A stretch of 64,000 nucleotides of DNA. Origin: Fictibacillus macauensis ZFHKF-1. GTDB lineage: Bacteria > Bacillota > Bacilli > Bacillales > Fictibacillaceae. The notes beneath the pieces are model-generated. The model did not search any database, was not told the DNA's origin, and was given only the letters and a program-made list of their open reading frames with translations. The stretch's first letter is position 1, and every line of letters begins with the position of its first letter. This document shows positions 42,724-53,506 of the stretch, in pieces. Where the stretch lies: the NCBI RefSeq assembly GCF_000269865.1, contig NZ_AKKV01000021.1, positions 124,001 to 188,000 on the forward strand. The letters run 5' to 3'. Position numbers and translations under genes: made by a program.

Positions 42724-43351
42724 GCGCTCCGTCTCCTTCCTTACACCACACTTGAAACAAGCGCTCTTGTTCTTGTCTCGATTGTTGCTGAAATTCTTTA
42801 TCTAGCAATCTTGTTAATATTTCTTTGCGTTTCGCTTCCTGTTGAATCGTTTCTTTTACCGTTTGTCTCGCTTGCGCAAGAAAATCGAGATAGGCAGCAA
42901 ACTGAGCATCATACGTTGCCGCTAGGTCTTTCGTTATTTGCTTTGCAACACCAGGACTAGCACCGGTTGTTGAAACCGCAATGGTTAGTTTGCCACGCGT
43001 CATGCGCGCCGGTACGGTGAAATTCCCAGTCTCTGGAGCATCCACAACACAAAGTAATGACGAAGACGCCGTTGCCTGTGCTACCGCTTGATTCACAGTC
43101 TCGTCATTCGTTGCTGCTATAACAAGGAACGCATGAGTAAGATCACTTGTTTGAAAGTTACGTCTTTTCCATAGAAGTTCCTTTGCGTTTGCCCATTGTT
43201 CTACGTCAGCAGAAGCTGTTGGACTAACCACCGTAACGTTTGCACCTGCTTCTTTTAAACATTTGATTTTATGTGTAGCAATGCGTCCGCCTCCAATAAC
43301 GACAGCTTTCTTGCCTTGCATATCTAGCATGATTGGATAGGGCTGACTCAT
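42716..43351 (-). CDS. Precorrin-2 dehydrogenase (CysG N-domain/SirC type)
   Basis: The 211-residue protein has an NAD-binding fold (KKAVVIGGGRIATHKIKCL), then VIAATNDETVNQAV and FTVPARMTRGKLTIAVSTTGASPGVAKQI, as in CysG-N/Met8p/YlnF. It oxidises precorrin-2 to sirohydrochlorin, which CbiX then loads with cobalt. A ferrochelatase role, as in some bifunctional relatives, is possible. It overlaps both neighbours. Confidence 0.88.
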   Translation of the reverse strand: MSQPYPIMLDMQGKKAVVIGGGRIATHKIKCLKEAGANVTVVSPTASADVEQWANAKELLWKRRNFQTSDLTHAFLVIAATNDETVNQAVAQATASSSLLCVVDAPETGNFTVPARMTRGKLTIAVSTTGASPGVAKQITKDLAATYDAQFAAYLDFLAQARQTVKETIQQEAKRKEILTRLLDKEFQQQSRQEQERLFQVWCKEGDGAHE

Positions 43352-44880
43352 ACAGAACTCCTTTTTAGCATCCTGTTCTCTTGATACACACGCATATGCT
43401 CATATAGTTTATCCATGTTTACATGCGTGCGAACATGATCAGCTAACGTGTTAAAACTTTCTTCACGAAGTTCTAAAAAACGCAATGGTTCTATCTTTTT
43501 TGGTGCACCTTTTTGCACACGAAGTTGATTTAATAAGGCAAGACGAAATTCATCATTATGAAAAAGATGATGAAAGTACGTACCAATAATTTGTTCCGTT
43601 TCGTTTTTCACACCATCTAAATGCCCGTTTTGCGTTTGAATCCAACGATTGGCGTCATCATCAATGACCGATTGTCCCATATGTATTTCGTAACCGTTAA
43701 TCTCATAATGCTTTTCAGCAAACAAAGCAACGCCTTGTGAACGAACTGTCGTTTTCTCTTGTAATAACGTTGTCGTAATTGGCAACAGCCCTAAACCACG
43801 TTCTTCTTCGTGCGTTGTTTCCACATGATCTGGATCACGTACAATCGTTCCAAGCATTTGATAGCCACCACAGATGCCAAATATTTTTGTTTTGCCTTGA
43901 TTCGCTAACTGCAGAATTTCATCGTACAAGCCTGAATTCTTAAGATGTTGTAAATCCTCAATCGTATTTTTACTGCCGGGTAAAATGAGTAAATCGGGCG
44001 AATGAAGCTCTGACGCTTTTTTTACGAAGCGAACCGAACAGTCCTCTTCGGCAAAGAAAGGATCGATATCTGTAAAATTTGAAATCATCGGATATTGAAT
44101 AACAGCAATGTCTATTAATTTTTGCGCATCACGGTGTTGTTGATAACTACTGAGCACAACAGAATCCTCTGCCTCAATTGTCAAATTCGGAATATAAGGA
44201 ATGACGCCAAGCACCGGTACGCCAGTATACTCTTCAAACCATGACAGTCCTGGTTCTAAGAGGGTTACATCGCCACGAAACTTATTGATGACCACCCCAA
44301 CAATTCGTGCCCGATCTTCCTTTTCCACTAATTGGAGTGTACCTACTAGACTAGCAAACACGCCACCTTTTTCGATATCACCGACAAGAATCACAGGTGC
44401 ATCAGCCAGCTGTGCTACTTTCATGTTGACAAGTTCACGATCATTCAAGTTTATTTCTGCCGGACTTCCCGCTCCTTCAATTACGACACATTCATATTGT
44501 TCATAGAGACAGTGAATAGCTTCTTCTATTAAACGCAACCCTTCATTATAGAACGAGCGACGATAGTCAAAAGCATTCATATTCTTATACGGCTTGCCGT
44601 GTACAACAATTTGCGAATCATTTTCACGACTTGGCTTTATAAGAATAGGATTCATATATGTCGTTGCCTCAATACCGGCAGCTTCTGCTTGCACTCCTTG
44701 AGCCCGACCGATCTCCCTACCATCAATCGTAATATATGAATTTAATGCCATATTCTGCGATTTAAACGGAGCTGTTCGGTAACCATCTTGTGAAAAAATG
44801 CGACATAGTGCCGTTGTAATCACACTTTTACCTGCGTCAGAATGAGTGCCTTGAACCATAATGGAAAGAGAATCACGCAT
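43348..44880 (-). CDS. cbiP: Cobyric acid synthase CbiP (CobQ)
   Basis: The 510-residue protein has an N-terminal dethiobiotin-synthetase-like ATPase domain (MVQGTHSDAGKSVITTALCR, FKSQNMALNS) and a C-terminal class I glutamine amidotransferase domain (Cys in IFGICGGYQMLG; late His in TYFHHLFHN). It amidates the b, d, e and g side chains. It sits between cbiA and the precorrin-2 dehydrogenase; in P. megaterium I recall no cbiP at this point of the operon. Confidence 0.93.
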   Translation of the reverse strand: MRDSLSIMVQGTHSDAGKSVITTALCRIFSQDGYRTAPFKSQNMALNSYITIDGREIGRAQGVQAEAAGIEATTYMNPILIKPSRENDSQIVVHGKPYKNMNAFDYRRSFYNEGLRLIEEAIHCLYEQYECVVIEGAGSPAEINLNDRELVNMKVAQLADAPVILVGDIEKGGVFASLVGTLQLVEKEDRARIVGVVINKFRGDVTLLEPGLSWFEEYTGVPVLGVIPYIPNLTIEAEDSVVLSSYQQHRDAQKLIDIAVIQYPMISNFTDIDPFFAEEDCSVRFVKKASELHSPDLLILPGSKNTIEDLQHLKNSGLYDEILQLANQGKTKIFGICGGYQMLGTIVRDPDHVETTHEEERGLGLLPITTTLLQEKTTVRSQGVALFAEKHYEINGYEIHMGQSVIDDDANRWIQTQNGHLDGVKNETEQIIGTYFHHLFHNDEFRLALLNQLRVQKGAPKKIEPLRFLELREESFNTLADHVRTHVNMDKLYEHMRVYQENRMLKRSSV

Positions 44881-46264
44881 GTTGTTTCCGCTCCTGACAG
44901 ACTTTCATCCAATTTTCTACCATTTCTGGAGAGGATGCGAAATGAAAATGTGCGTAACCGGCGACAAGGTTATTCACTCGATACCCTTCTTTTTTCACAC
45001 CACGCATCCCTTTCGTTTCATACGCATAGGTCAAGTCTTCCGTTGCTTGAAACGTTGAATAATGAAATTCATGGCCTTTCGCTAGTTGACCTTGCTTCAA
45101 TAAAAAATGCTCGTGTTCAACTGTAATTTCTCGATAACCGAGCGCAGCACGCTTACGTTGCATAACAGCCGTCCCAGGGATGACACCGACCATTTCATGC
45201 GTAGCTCCATCGGTCGTTTGAATGGCTTCTGTTAAGTACATAAAGCCACCGCACTCTGCAAGGGTAGGAATTCCGGCCTGAATAGCTTGTTTAATTGATT
45301 GTTTGACTGCTGTCATTTGCGACAATTCTTTAGCGAACTCTTCCGGAAAGCCACCGCCAATATATAGTGCTTGTGCATCTGCTGGTACTACTTCTCCTTT
45401 TAACGGGGAAAAGAAGTGAAGATGTGCTCCGTACGCTCTTAATAGTTCCAAATTCTCTTCATAATAAAAGTTAAAAGCAGAATCACGAGCAACCGCTACG
45501 TTTACAGGAGGCATGTCACGTGTTGCAAAAAGGGACGAGGGCTGCTCTGTAAGCGCTGGTGCTTCGGCTAGTTGAAGCAACAGATCAAGATCGATGGTTT
45601 CTTCCACTAATTGTCCGAGCTCATTGAAGAAAGGATCTAAATCACCTCGCTCAATGGAAGGTATAAGACCTAAATGTCGCTCAGGAATGTGCAATGCCTC
45701 ATGACGACTTAAATAGCCAATCACAGGTACATGACATTCTTGCTCAATCGCTGTTTTCACAATGTTAAAATGACCTTTTGAACCAACTTTATTGGCAATG
45801 ACACCCACAATGTTCGGACCCGTAGCAAGCATTTGAAAACCTTTCACAATTGCCGCTGCACTGCGGGCCATACTTGCACAATTTACGACTAGAATGACGG
45901 GACTTTCAGTTAACATGGCGACCTCAGCTGTGCTTCCAGCATTGGTTCGCGGATCTTTTCCATCAAAAAAGCCCATTACGCCTTCAACAACGGCAATATC
46001 AGCATCCACTTGTCCACGGTGAGCAATCTCCATAACCGCTTCTTTTGAAGTCATCCAACTATCAAGATTACGTGAAACACGTCCCGTTACTGCTGTATGA
46101 TAGGTTGGATCAATATAATCTGGGCCACATTTAAAGCCTTGAACAGTTAACCCACGCTGATGCAATGCCTTCATAATGCCGATCGTTACTGTCGTTTTAC
46201 CAACACCGCTTCCTGTTCCAGCAATAACAATGCGCTTATTCCCCATACTCGTACTCTCCTTCAT
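44873..46264 (-). CDS. cbiA: Cobyrinate a,c-diamide synthase CbiA
   Basis: The 463-residue protein has a P-loop ATPase start (IAGTGSGVGKTTVTIGIMKA), GPDYIDPTYHTAVTGRVSRN, and a glutamine amidotransferase C-domain with Cys in TLAECGGFMYL. It amidates side chains a and c. It overlaps cbiP by 8 nt and cbiG by 4 nt. Confidence 0.94.
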   Translation of the reverse strand: MKESTSMGNKRIVIAGTGSGVGKTTVTIGIMKALHQRGLTVQGFKCGPDYIDPTYHTAVTGRVSRNLDSWMTSKEAVMEIAHRGQVDADIAVVEGVMGFFDGKDPRTNAGSTAEVAMLTESPVILVVNCASMARSAAAIVKGFQMLATGPNIVGVIANKVGSKGHFNIVKTAIEQECHVPVIGYLSRHEALHIPERHLGLIPSIERGDLDPFFNELGQLVEETIDLDLLLQLAEAPALTEQPSSLFATRDMPPVNVAVARDSAFNFYYEENLELLRAYGAHLHFFSPLKGEVVPADAQALYIGGGFPEEFAKELSQMTAVKQSIKQAIQAGIPTLAECGGFMYLTEAIQTTDGATHEMVGVIPGTAVMQRKRAALGYREITVEHEHFLLKQGQLAKGHEFHYSTFQATEDLTYAYETKGMRGVKKEGYRVNNLVAGYAHFHFASSPEMVENWMKVCQERKQHA

Positions 46265-47388
46265 TCGTGAGAAATGAGTCCAACCGAAATCGTTACATTT
46301 CCTGATTTTTTCTTAACAAGTTCTAACGCAGAGGCGCCACTTGCTAGCTTAGCAGCCGGTTCACTAACTCCATAAGCACCTGTATATTTATAAACGGTTT
46401 GTGAAGGGTCTTCAATCGTAACCTCATTAAGTTGTTCCGGTGTATAGCACGTAAAGTCCCAGTTAAAGCGCGCCACCGTATCAAGCAACCCTTGTTCGTC
46501 ACTCTTCAAATTAATGGTGGCAATTCCTTTCACACTTTTAATAGAAATACGTAATTCAGTTAACGTTTCCTCAATAACCTGTTGAATTTCTTCTTGTGAC
46601 GTGCCACGATTACAACCTATACCTAGAATCACGACTTTCGGTCGATACAGAACGCCATTGGTAAGAATGCCTTGTTCCTCTTGCGTTAATAAGCGATGTG
46701 TAATAACGAGTGCCGCATCTGGCTTATGTTGCAGTGCCTCGGCAATTGAAGGAACTGTAAATAAATGGGCAGGCATCGGACGATCTTGCTCCCACCACCC
46801 TTTTTCCCCTGATTCTTGAACAATCGCTACCCGTTCTTCATTAACTACTGAAGCCGAAACGGGAGTAAGCTTCTCTGCGGAATCCCATACCCAACCGAAT
46901 CGTTTTCCGAACAGATCAACAGGAATTGTTTTCTGCACATCTGATGCGGTCGTAATGACAGGAGTTGCTCCTAGTAGCGCCGCAATTTCCTTTGTTAGTT
47001 CATTAGCACCACCAAGATGTCCAGAAAGAACAGAGATGGCATATTGGCCTTTGTCATCTAGCACGACCACACCAGGATCGGTTTTTTTATCTTTTAATAT
47101 GGGTGCAATCATGCGAACGACCGCACCGAGTGAAATAATTAAGATAATTCCTTTATATTCTTTAAAAAGAGCAGGTAACAGTAAGCGCACACTGCCTTCA
47201 AACAGTTGAATGTGCTTTGCCGATTCGTCTCCTTTTTCAAACTTTTTCATATAGTACAAATCAGTCTGTTGAAAAACGCCTTGTAATTTACGAGCAAGCG
47301 CTACCCCGTGCTTTGTAATAGCAACGAGCGCATAATCATGTCTCGTTACGACGTTAGGCACACTTCCTTCTAGTAGCACATGGTTCAT
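46261..47388 (-). CDS. cbiG: Cobalt-precorrin-5A hydrolase CbiG
   Basis: The 375-residue protein has the three CbiG regions: N-domain (YALVAITKHGVALARKL), central GAVVRMIAPILKDKKTDPGV and SGHLGGANELTKEIA, and C-domain VILGIGCNRGTSQEEI ... SEPAAKLASG. It opens the delta-lactone of cobalt-precorrin-5A with loss of acetaldehyde, the hallmark of the anaerobic route. Confidence 0.93.
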   Translation of the reverse strand: MNHVLLEGSVPNVVTRHDYALVAITKHGVALARKLQGVFQQTDLYYMKKFEKGDESAKHIQLFEGSVRLLLPALFKEYKGIILIISLGAVVRMIAPILKDKKTDPGVVVLDDKGQYAISVLSGHLGGANELTKEIAALLGATPVITTASDVQKTIPVDLFGKRFGWVWDSAEKLTPVSASVVNEERVAIVQESGEKGWWEQDRPMPAHLFTVPSIAEALQHKPDAALVITHRLLTQEEQGILTNGVLYRPKVVILGIGCNRGTSQEEIQQVIEETLTELRISIKSVKGIATINLKSDEQGLLDTVARFNWDFTCYTPEQLNEVTIEDPSQTVYKYTGAYGVSEPAAKLASGASALELVKKKSGNVTISVGLISHE

Positions 47389-48158
47389 GATGTAACTCCT
47401 TTTCGGAATCCGTGGGTAAATGTTTTATCATAAAGCTTGGAGCGAAAATCCTTTTCATGAATGTGCTCATCGAGTGCCCAACCCGCTAAAATCATTACTT
47501 GCTTTCGCATCCCATTACGCTTTAAGTCTTCATCTAATTGCTCAAGCGTCGTTCGGACAATTTTTTCATCTGGCCAGGTTGCTTTATACACAGCAGCTAC
47601 AGGCGTATCTTTACTCCAGCCTGCTTCTAAAAACTCATTAACGATTTTTTTCGTAAGCGTGGCACTTAAAAAGAGCGCAATCGTACAATGATGACTAGCC
47701 AAATCTTTTAATTTTTCCCGATCCGGCATTTTCGTACGACCTTCTGCTCGTGTTAAAATAACCGTTTGTGTTAAATCAGGAACCGTTAGTTCGGCACCGA
47801 TCGCGGCAGCGGAGGCAAAGACTGAGCTGACACCAGGAATAATTTCTACATGTACACCTTGTTGTTTTAAGAGCGTCATTTGTTCAAGTGTTGCGCCATA
47901 AACAGCGGGATCACCGGTATGAACACGCACAACTTTTTTTCCTTCTTTTACGTAGGACACCATTGTGTTGACCATTTCTTCTAAGTGCATTCCAGCCGTC
48001 TTAATTACTGTCGCATCTTCACGACTTTTTGCAATCAGTGCTTCACTTACGAGTGAATCTGCATACATCACCACATCTGCTTCTTGCAACAACCGTAACC
48101 CTTTTACTGTAATTAAATCCGGATCTCCTGGACCTGCTCCAATAATTGTTATCTTCAT
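47385..48158 (-). CDS. cbiF: Cobalt-precorrin-4 C11-methyltransferase CbiF
   Basis: The 257-residue SAM methylase opens with IIGAGPGDPDLITVKGLRLL and has VRVHTGDPAVYGATLEQM and IPGVSSVFASAAAIGAELT, with LTRAEGRTKMPDRE typical of the C11 enzymes. It methylates C11 of the ring. It overlaps cbiG by 4 nt and ends the preceding cbiL stop. Confidence 0.94.
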   Translation of the reverse strand: MKITIIGAGPGDPDLITVKGLRLLQEADVVMYADSLVSEALIAKSREDATVIKTAGMHLEEMVNTMVSYVKEGKKVVRVHTGDPAVYGATLEQMTLLKQQGVHVEIIPGVSSVFASAAAIGAELTVPDLTQTVILTRAEGRTKMPDREKLKDLASHHCTIALFLSATLTKKIVNEFLEAGWSKDTPVAAVYKATWPDEKIVRTTLEQLDEDLKRNGMRKQVMILAGWALDEHIHEKDFRSKLYDKTFTHGFRKGVTS

Positions 48159-48859
48159 TATTTTCTCACCACCATTAATGTTAAGTATTCAAGCTCTGCA
48201 TGCTCTAGTTCATTTATATCCCAAACCACTTCTTCATCAGATGTTACTTTTGTAACGACTTTTGCTTTGTCCATTAAGTTCAATTCACGCAACACGTTAA
48301 GCATAAGCGGCATTACTTTCGCTACTTTAATAAAAAAGATGCAATCATGCTCCACAATCGCTTTTTTCATGGCTTCATAATCATCGCGGGCCGGAATAAT
48401 TGCAACATGATCATCGCCTTCTGCTAGGGCAAGACCTAGTGCAGAAGCTGTCCCATTAATGGAAGAAATGCCGGGAACGGTTTGGATTGGAACGTCTGGA
48501 TGACGCTCTTTCATCATGTTCATCATATGAATGAACGTACTATACAAAAGCGGATCGCCCTCTGTTACAAAGGCAACATCTTTTCCTTGTGAAAGCTTGT
48601 CATAAACCGTCTCCACAGTATGGGACCATTCGCGTTCTAAAATGACTGGATCTTTTGTCATCGGAAAAATGAGGCCTAGCATTTCTTTGCCACTATCTTT
48701 TAAATACACATCTACAATCTTATGCGCATAACTTTTCGTACCTTTGCGTTTTTTCGGATACGCAATAACGGGAGATTCTTTTAATTTACGAAAAGCTTTT
48801 ACGGTTAATAGTTCTGGATCTCCTGGGCCCACGCCAAGTCCATATAATGTACCTGTCAT
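48158..48859 (-). CDS. cbiL: Cobalt-factor II C20-methyltransferase CbiL
   Basis: The 233-residue methylase starts [20 protein letters not shown], followed by [32 protein letters not shown] and [21 protein letters not shown]. The AYP segment and length mark the C20 enzyme (CbiL/CobI). It provides the second ring methylation. Confidence 0.93.
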   Translation of the reverse strand: MTGTLYGLGVGPGDPELLTVKAFRKLKESPVIAYPKKRKGTKSYAHKIVDVYLKDSGKEMLGLIFPMTKDPVILEREWSHTVETVYDKLSQGKDVAFVTEGDPLLYSTFIHMMNMMKERHPDVPIQTVPGISSINGTASALGLALAEGDDHVAIIPARDDYEAMKKAIVEHDCIFFIKVAKVMPLMLNVLRELNLMDKAKVVTKVTSDEEVVWDINELEHAELEYLTLMVVRK

Positions 48860-50067
48860 CCTTCTTCTCCTACTTTCTGAGTTGCTTTAATAATATAAAT
48901 AGGATTTAATCCTTCAAATCGCGTTAAATTAAGAATTGGCTTACTTCTGGAAATTTGTGCAAGCGTCACGTTTGTTTCATAGTTACGTTGTTTAAAAGCC
49001 TCAAGTGCTTGAGCTAAGTTTTCAATCGTCACCGCATTTAAAACAATTGCCCCACCAGGCTTTAGACGACTGCAGCACACATCAAGAATTTGTTCCATTC
49101 CGCCTGCTGTTCCACCTATAAAAATAGCATCTGGATCTGGAAATTCTTCAAGACGTTCGGGGGCTTTACCACCAATTGCCGTAATGTCAGCTCGAAACTT
49201 CTTCATATTTTCATAGCAGTTTGCTAAGTCCTGCTCATTTTTTTCGATAGCAAATACCGCGCCTTCTCGTGCTAATTTTGCAGCTTCAATCGCTACAGAA
49301 CCCGTACACGTTCCAATATCCCAAACCGTACTATCTTCTCGAAGAGCAAGGGCACCAAGACTTAAGGTGCGAATTTCTTTTTTCGTAATAAGTCCTTTAT
49401 CCGGTTTACGTTGTGTAAAGGCTTCATCTTCCATACTAAAACGCCAAGAAGGTCCTTCTGTTTCTTGCTTTAAGATCACGACATTTAACGATGAACCCTG
49501 CCACTGAGTCATATCCTCTAGCGTCATATGCGTACAACGCTCTGTTTCGCCACCTAAGTTTTCAGCTACAAAAGCGCTATATTCTGTCATCCCAAACGAA
49601 AGCATATAGTCGGCAATGGCAGCTGGAGAATTTGTTTCATCCGTTAATAATGCAACCTTTTTCTTACCATCCACTTTTTGTGCCAATCCTTTTATTGAAC
49701 GGCCATGTAAACTAATTACGCGTGCATCTTGGTGACTTTCTTTCATTTTGGCAAAAGCCAGTTGCACCGAGCTTACATACGGATAGATATCGACATCTAC
49801 GCGCTGAGCTAAATAGTGACCAATTCCAAAAAAGAGCGGATCGCCACTAGCTAAAACAACAACGTTTCGCTGTTCGTTCTGCAACTGAGCTAAGAGCGCC
49901 TTTAAACCACCTTTAATTACTAGCTTTTCCCCTTTATAGTGGGGGAAAAATGCTAAATGACGTTCGCCACCGACGAGCAACTCGCTGTCTTCAATCATTT
50001 GTAAATAGGGAGGCAATAAATGATGTATTTCATCGCCCATTCCAATTACTTTAATGCTCGCTGTCAT
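48856..50067 (-). CDS. cbiET: Fused cobalt-precorrin-7 C5-methyltransferase and C15-methyltransferase/decarboxylase CbiET
   Basis: The 403-residue fusion has a CbiE domain (about 1-200: [32 protein letters not shown]) and a CbiT domain with a Rossmann SAM site (about 215-395: [34 protein letters not shown]). It methylates C5 and C15 and decarboxylates the C12 acetate. The same fusion (CobL, CbiET) is known in P. megaterium. It overlaps cbiD by 17 nt. Confidence 0.94.
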   Translation of the reverse strand: MTASIKVIGMGDEIHHLLPPYLQMIEDSELLVGGERHLAFFPHYKGEKLVIKGGLKALLAQLQNEQRNVVVLASGDPLFFGIGHYLAQRVDVDIYPYVSSVQLAFAKMKESHQDARVISLHGRSIKGLAQKVDGKKKVALLTDETNSPAAIADYMLSFGMTEYSAFVAENLGGETERCTHMTLEDMTQWQGSSLNVVILKQETEGPSWRFSMEDEAFTQRKPDKGLITKKEIRTLSLGALALREDSTVWDIGTCTGSVAIEAAKLAREGAVFAIEKNEQDLANCYENMKKFRADITAIGGKAPERLEEFPDPDAIFIGGTAGGMEQILDVCCSRLKPGGAIVLNAVTIENLAQALEAFKQRNYETNVTLAQISRSKPILNLTRFEGLNPIYIIKATQKVGEEG

Positions 50068-51169
50068 GTTGTACCGCCTTTCCTAATAACTCACCTTTTA
50101 ACGTATAAAGACTAGTTGAAACAACAAGTCCACCTTTCATTTCTTGCCATGCATGTTCATTACAACTGCGACAAAGTTCCTCAAAGAAGGCAGTTACACC
50201 ATGTTCAGCCATTAACTCGCCAACCTGAGAGGCTGTATTTGCTTCTTTTACCTGCTGAATAAGCTCTATAGCTGCACCTGCTCGTTCAGCTACTTCTGCT
50301 AAAAACGCAAAGTTAATTGGCGCGCTTTTGGAATGAACCATCATGACACCTTGCGCAACTTTAGAGAATTTCCCCATCATACCTACTAATGAGACTCGCT
50401 TCATTCCTTGGCGTTTGCACTCTTTTAACGTAAAACCAACAAAGTCACCCATTTCAATAAAAGCTTCTTCCGGAAGTTCAGGATATTCTTTAATACCATA
50501 CTTCTCGCTACGACCACCGGTTGTGATCACAACATGCTCACAACCGCTCGCTTTTGCTACCGATAACGCTTGTACGATACTCGCTTTGTACGCAGCAGAC
50601 GAAAAGGGAATAACGATTCCCCTCGTGCCGAGAATCGATATACCCCCAATAATGCCTAAGCGACCATTTAACGTTTTCTTGGCAATCTCTTCCCCAGCCG
50701 GTACAGAAATGACGATTTTAACGCCGCGGTTACACTCATGAAGCATCAGTACTTCATGAGCCATTTCGCGTAACATTTTACGAGGCACAGGGTTAATGGC
50801 CGCTTCACCGACAGGGATCGGCAGACCTGCTTTCGTTACGCGTCCAACACCTACCCCACCGTCAATCACAATAGTGTTATCTTCATGCCATGACACTTCT
50901 GCTAAAATAAGCGCTTGATGGGTCGCATCAGGATCATCACCAGCGTCTTTAATCGTACCAGCTACTACCGCTTCGTCTGAAACTTCACATTGCTCCATTT
51001 GAAACGTTGCGAATTTCCCTACAGGCAAGTAAATCGTCGCTTCCGTTTGTGGCTCTCCTGTAATTAACGTTATTAATGCCGCTTTCGCAGCAGCAGTTGC
51101 ACAAGCTCCTGTCGTATAACCTTGCCGAAGATTCTTCTTTTCTTCAGCACCTGTCTTACTTTTCATCAT
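50051..51169 (-). CDS. cbiD: Cobalt-precorrin-5B C1-methyltransferase CbiD
   Basis: The 372-residue protein has the CbiD start [19 protein letters not shown], then [44 protein letters not shown] and [13 protein letters not shown]-like motifs. It methylates C1 in the anaerobic pathway. Its ATG overlaps the cbiC stop (TAATG). Confidence 0.94.
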   Translation of the reverse strand: MMKSKTGAEEKKNLRQGYTTGACATAAAKAALITLITGEPQTEATIYLPVGKFATFQMEQCEVSDEAVVAGTIKDAGDDPDATHQALILAEVSWHEDNTIVIDGGVGVGRVTKAGLPIPVGEAAINPVPRKMLREMAHEVLMLHECNRGVKIVISVPAGEEIAKKTLNGRLGIIGGISILGTRGIVIPFSSAAYKASIVQALSVAKASGCEHVVITTGGRSEKYGIKEYPELPEEAFIEMGDFVGFTLKECKRQGMKRVSLVGMMGKFSKVAQGVMMVHSKSAPINFAFLAEVAERAGAAIELIQQVKEANTASQVGELMAEHGVTAFFEELCRSCNEHAWQEMKGGLVVSTSLYTLKGELLGKAVQHDSEH

Positions 51170-51816
51170 TAAACCTGTTCAGCGAGAAGAGAAATAGCAT
51201 TCAGTGCCGCTACTGTTACCGTACTACCACCTTTACGGCCGATATTCGTAATAAATGGAATATCTAGCTTTGCAAGTTCTTCCTTCGATTCTGCTGCCGA
51301 CACAAAGCCAACTGGCATTCCAATTACAAGACCAGGCTTTGCTTCTCCTTCTTTTACAAGACGAATAAGTTCAAGAAGAGCGGTAGGTGCATTGCCAATC
51401 GCATAAATGCCGCCGTCTGCTTCTTTAATCGCCTTACGAATGGAAATGATGGCTCGCGTTGTATTTAAGCGTTTCGCTTCTTTCATCACATCATCATCAG
51501 ATATGTACACGTTTACTTCACCGCCGTACTTTTCAATGCGGTTTTTACTTACGCCAACTTGTACCATTTGCACGTCAGCAACGACTTTCTTTCCACTACG
51601 AATGGCTTGAATGCCTGCTGTAATAGCATCCTTGTGAAACAGCATACTCTTACCTAATTCAAAGTCAGCAGAGGCATGAATGACACGACGAACAACCGGA
51701 TATTGTTCTTCTGTAAAAGGATGTTCACCAATTTCCTCATCGATCATTTCAAAGCTTTTACCTTCAATCTCTTGTGGTTGTACTGTTAGTGGTTTAAATT
51801 CTGTCTTAAAATCCAT
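51169..51816 (-). CDS. cbiC: Cobalt-precorrin-8 methylmutase CbiC
   Basis: The 215-residue protein has the CbiC/CobH signature VVRRVIHASADFELGKSMLF (catalytic His) and GLVIGMPVGFVSAAESKE. It moves the C11 methyl to C12, giving cobyrinate. The ATG at 51816 overlaps the cbiJ stop as TAATG, with GGAG upstream; a further ATG at 51837 is inside the ribosome binding region. Confidence 0.94.
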   Translation of the reverse strand: MDFKTEFKPLTVQPQEIEGKSFEMIDEEIGEHPFTEEQYPVVRRVIHASADFELGKSMLFHKDAITAGIQAIRSGKKVVADVQMVQVGVSKNRIEKYGGEVNVYISDDDVMKEAKRLNTTRAIISIRKAIKEADGGIYAIGNAPTALLELIRLVKEGEAKPGLVIGMPVGFVSAAESKEELAKLDIPFITNIGRKGGSTVTVAALNAISLLAEQV

Positions 51817-52592
51817 TACGAACGTACTCCTTTCCATTCCCGGGAAATATGGGCAATGACCTCATCATAGTGTGAATATTGATTTTCATACTGTATTTTG
51901 GGGCGTTGAATCATAATGACGGTAATCCCCATGTCAAGAGCTGCCTCTACTTTTTCATCAACAGCTCCTTGTTTTCCGCTCTCTTTTGTAACCATCACAT
52001 TAACATTAAATTGTTGAAACAACGCTTGGTTGAATGCTTTTGTAAATGGGCCTTGAATAGCTACGATATTTTTTTGTGGAAAGCCTAGCGCTTCACATTT
52101 TTCCATATTATCTTTCCGTGGCAACATGCGCGCAATTAAGGTCACATCGGGTTGATGTAACAATCGGTCGGTAAACGTTTGCAACGTTTTGCTACCTGTT
52201 GTAAGCATGACAACGCCACCCATTTCCAACGCTTTTTGCGCCGCTTCTTCATACGTGCTTACTCCCCAAAGGTGGGGATGCTCATACGTTTGCGTATCGC
52301 GCTCATAACGAATATAGGAAATGCCTTTATCTTTTGCACCCGCTATCGCATTCTTACTTGCTTCTTCCGCAAAAGGGTGGGAGGCATCGATAATCGCAGT
52401 AATACGATGCTGCTCAATCATCTCGCCCATTTCTGCTTGATTTAAACGACCTACATGCACATCAATGTGCTGATTATTCAACTCAATGGCTGCATTTTCC
52501 GTAACCACCGTTGCAAGTAATGGAAAGCCCGCTTGCTTCACTTGGATCGCAAGCTCTCTTGCATCACTCGTCCCAGCTAAAAACAAAATCAT
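51816..52592 (-). CDS. cbiJ: Cobalt-precorrin-6A reductase CbiJ
   Basis: The 258-residue protein has the CobK/CbiJ pattern: ILFLAGTSDARELAIQVKQ, VHVGRLNQAEMGEMIE, IIDASHPFAEEASKNAI, VVMLTTGSKTLQTF and VMVTKESGKQGAVDEKVEA. It reduces the C18-C19 double bond with NAD(P)H. It overlaps cbiX by 4 nt. Confidence 0.93.
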   Translation of the reverse strand: MILFLAGTSDARELAIQVKQAGFPLLATVVTENAAIELNNQHIDVHVGRLNQAEMGEMIEQHRITAIIDASHPFAEEASKNAIAGAKDKGISYIRYERDTQTYEHPHLWGVSTYEEAAQKALEMGGVVMLTTGSKTLQTFTDRLLHQPDVTLIARMLPRKDNMEKCEALGFPQKNIVAIQGPFTKAFNQALFQQFNVNVMVTKESGKQGAVDEKVEAALDMGITVIMIQRPKIQYENQYSHYDEVIAHISREWKGVRS

Positions 52593-53485
52593 ACTTTTTG
52601 TTCCTCTTCTTCATGATGGTGATGGTGGTGATGATGATGACCATGATCGTGGTCATGATCGTGATGGTGATGATGGTCAATATGCTCCATCGCATCAATA
52701 CGATATTGACACGTATCACAATTCATTTTCACTTCACCCTGTAGCACTTCCGCAACACGATCGAATAAAATGGTTTCTAGCTCTGGATGAAAGCCGAAAT
52801 AGTTTGCTAGTTCAAACGTATGCTGCGGATACTGTGTCGTAAAATCATCCACCATTTTTTCCAGACGGTTAATTAAAATGCCAGTAAATAAGAAATAAGG
52901 TAAAATAATGACTTTTTTAGCACCTAGTTTCAAACAACGCTCTACGGCTTGGGCAACTAAAGGATCTGTTACGCCCATAAAGGCTGGCTCTACGAGTGTA
53001 TAGTCTAATTTTTCCCATAGAAGGCGGGCAATTTTATAAAGATCACTATTTGCATCCGGATCACTGCCACCACGACCTAATAAGATGACAGCCGTATCTT
53101 TAGCAGGTGCTGCTGTATTCTCACCTAATTCTTCTAACCGTTGTTGTAAAATGGTAAATGTAGCTTCATGAATACCGATGGGACGTCCATAAGCAAAGCT
53201 CACATGAGGATAGGTTTCTTTTGCTTCATCGATTGCTGCTGGAATATGAATTTTTGAATGACCAGCTGGCAAGAGCATAATAGGCACGACCGCTACACTT
53301 GTTGCGCCTTTTTTCACACACGTTTCAATTCCTTGATGAATTGTAGGTGCCTCAAATTCTAAAAAACACGTTTCCACTAAAAGCGTAGGATCCATTTTCG
53401 GTATCATATTTTTTATAAATGACCGAACTTGTTCATTACCTTCTTGATCTCGACTGCCATGACCTACCATTAATACTGCTCTCAT
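52589..53485 (-). CDS. cbiX: Sirohydrochlorin cobaltochelatase CbiX (long form, His-rich tail)
   Basis: The 298-residue protein has two CbiX/SirB half-domains (VGHGSRDQEGNEQVRS ... LLPAGHSKIHIP; LLGRGGSDPDANSDLY ... LFTGILINRL) that insert cobalt. The extra C-terminus holds a CDTC pair (MNCDTCQYRIDAM) and a tail of about 25 residues made mainly of His and Asp followed by EEEE. Both extras are known for P. megaterium CbiX, where an Fe-S centre is bound; the His tail may store cobalt. Confidence 0.94.
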   Translation of the reverse strand: MRAVLMVGHGSRDQEGNEQVRSFIKNMIPKMDPTLLVETCFLEFEAPTIHQGIETCVKKGATSVAVVPIMLLPAGHSKIHIPAAIDEAKETYPHVSFAYGRPIGIHEATFTILQQRLEELGENTAAPAKDTAVILLGRGGSDPDANSDLYKIARLLWEKLDYTLVEPAFMGVTDPLVAQAVERCLKLGAKKVIILPYFLFTGILINRLEKMVDDFTTQYPQHTFELANYFGFHPELETILFDRVAEVLQGEVKMNCDTCQYRIDAMEHIDHHHHHDHDHDHGHHHHHHHHHEEEEQKV

Positions 53486-53506
53486 TGTTTTCCTCCTTTA
53501 ATATCT

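Noticed and set aside
52589-52690. Simple-sequence repeat (CAT/GAT runs)
   Set aside because: It is the coding sequence of the His/Asp-rich tail of CbiX.
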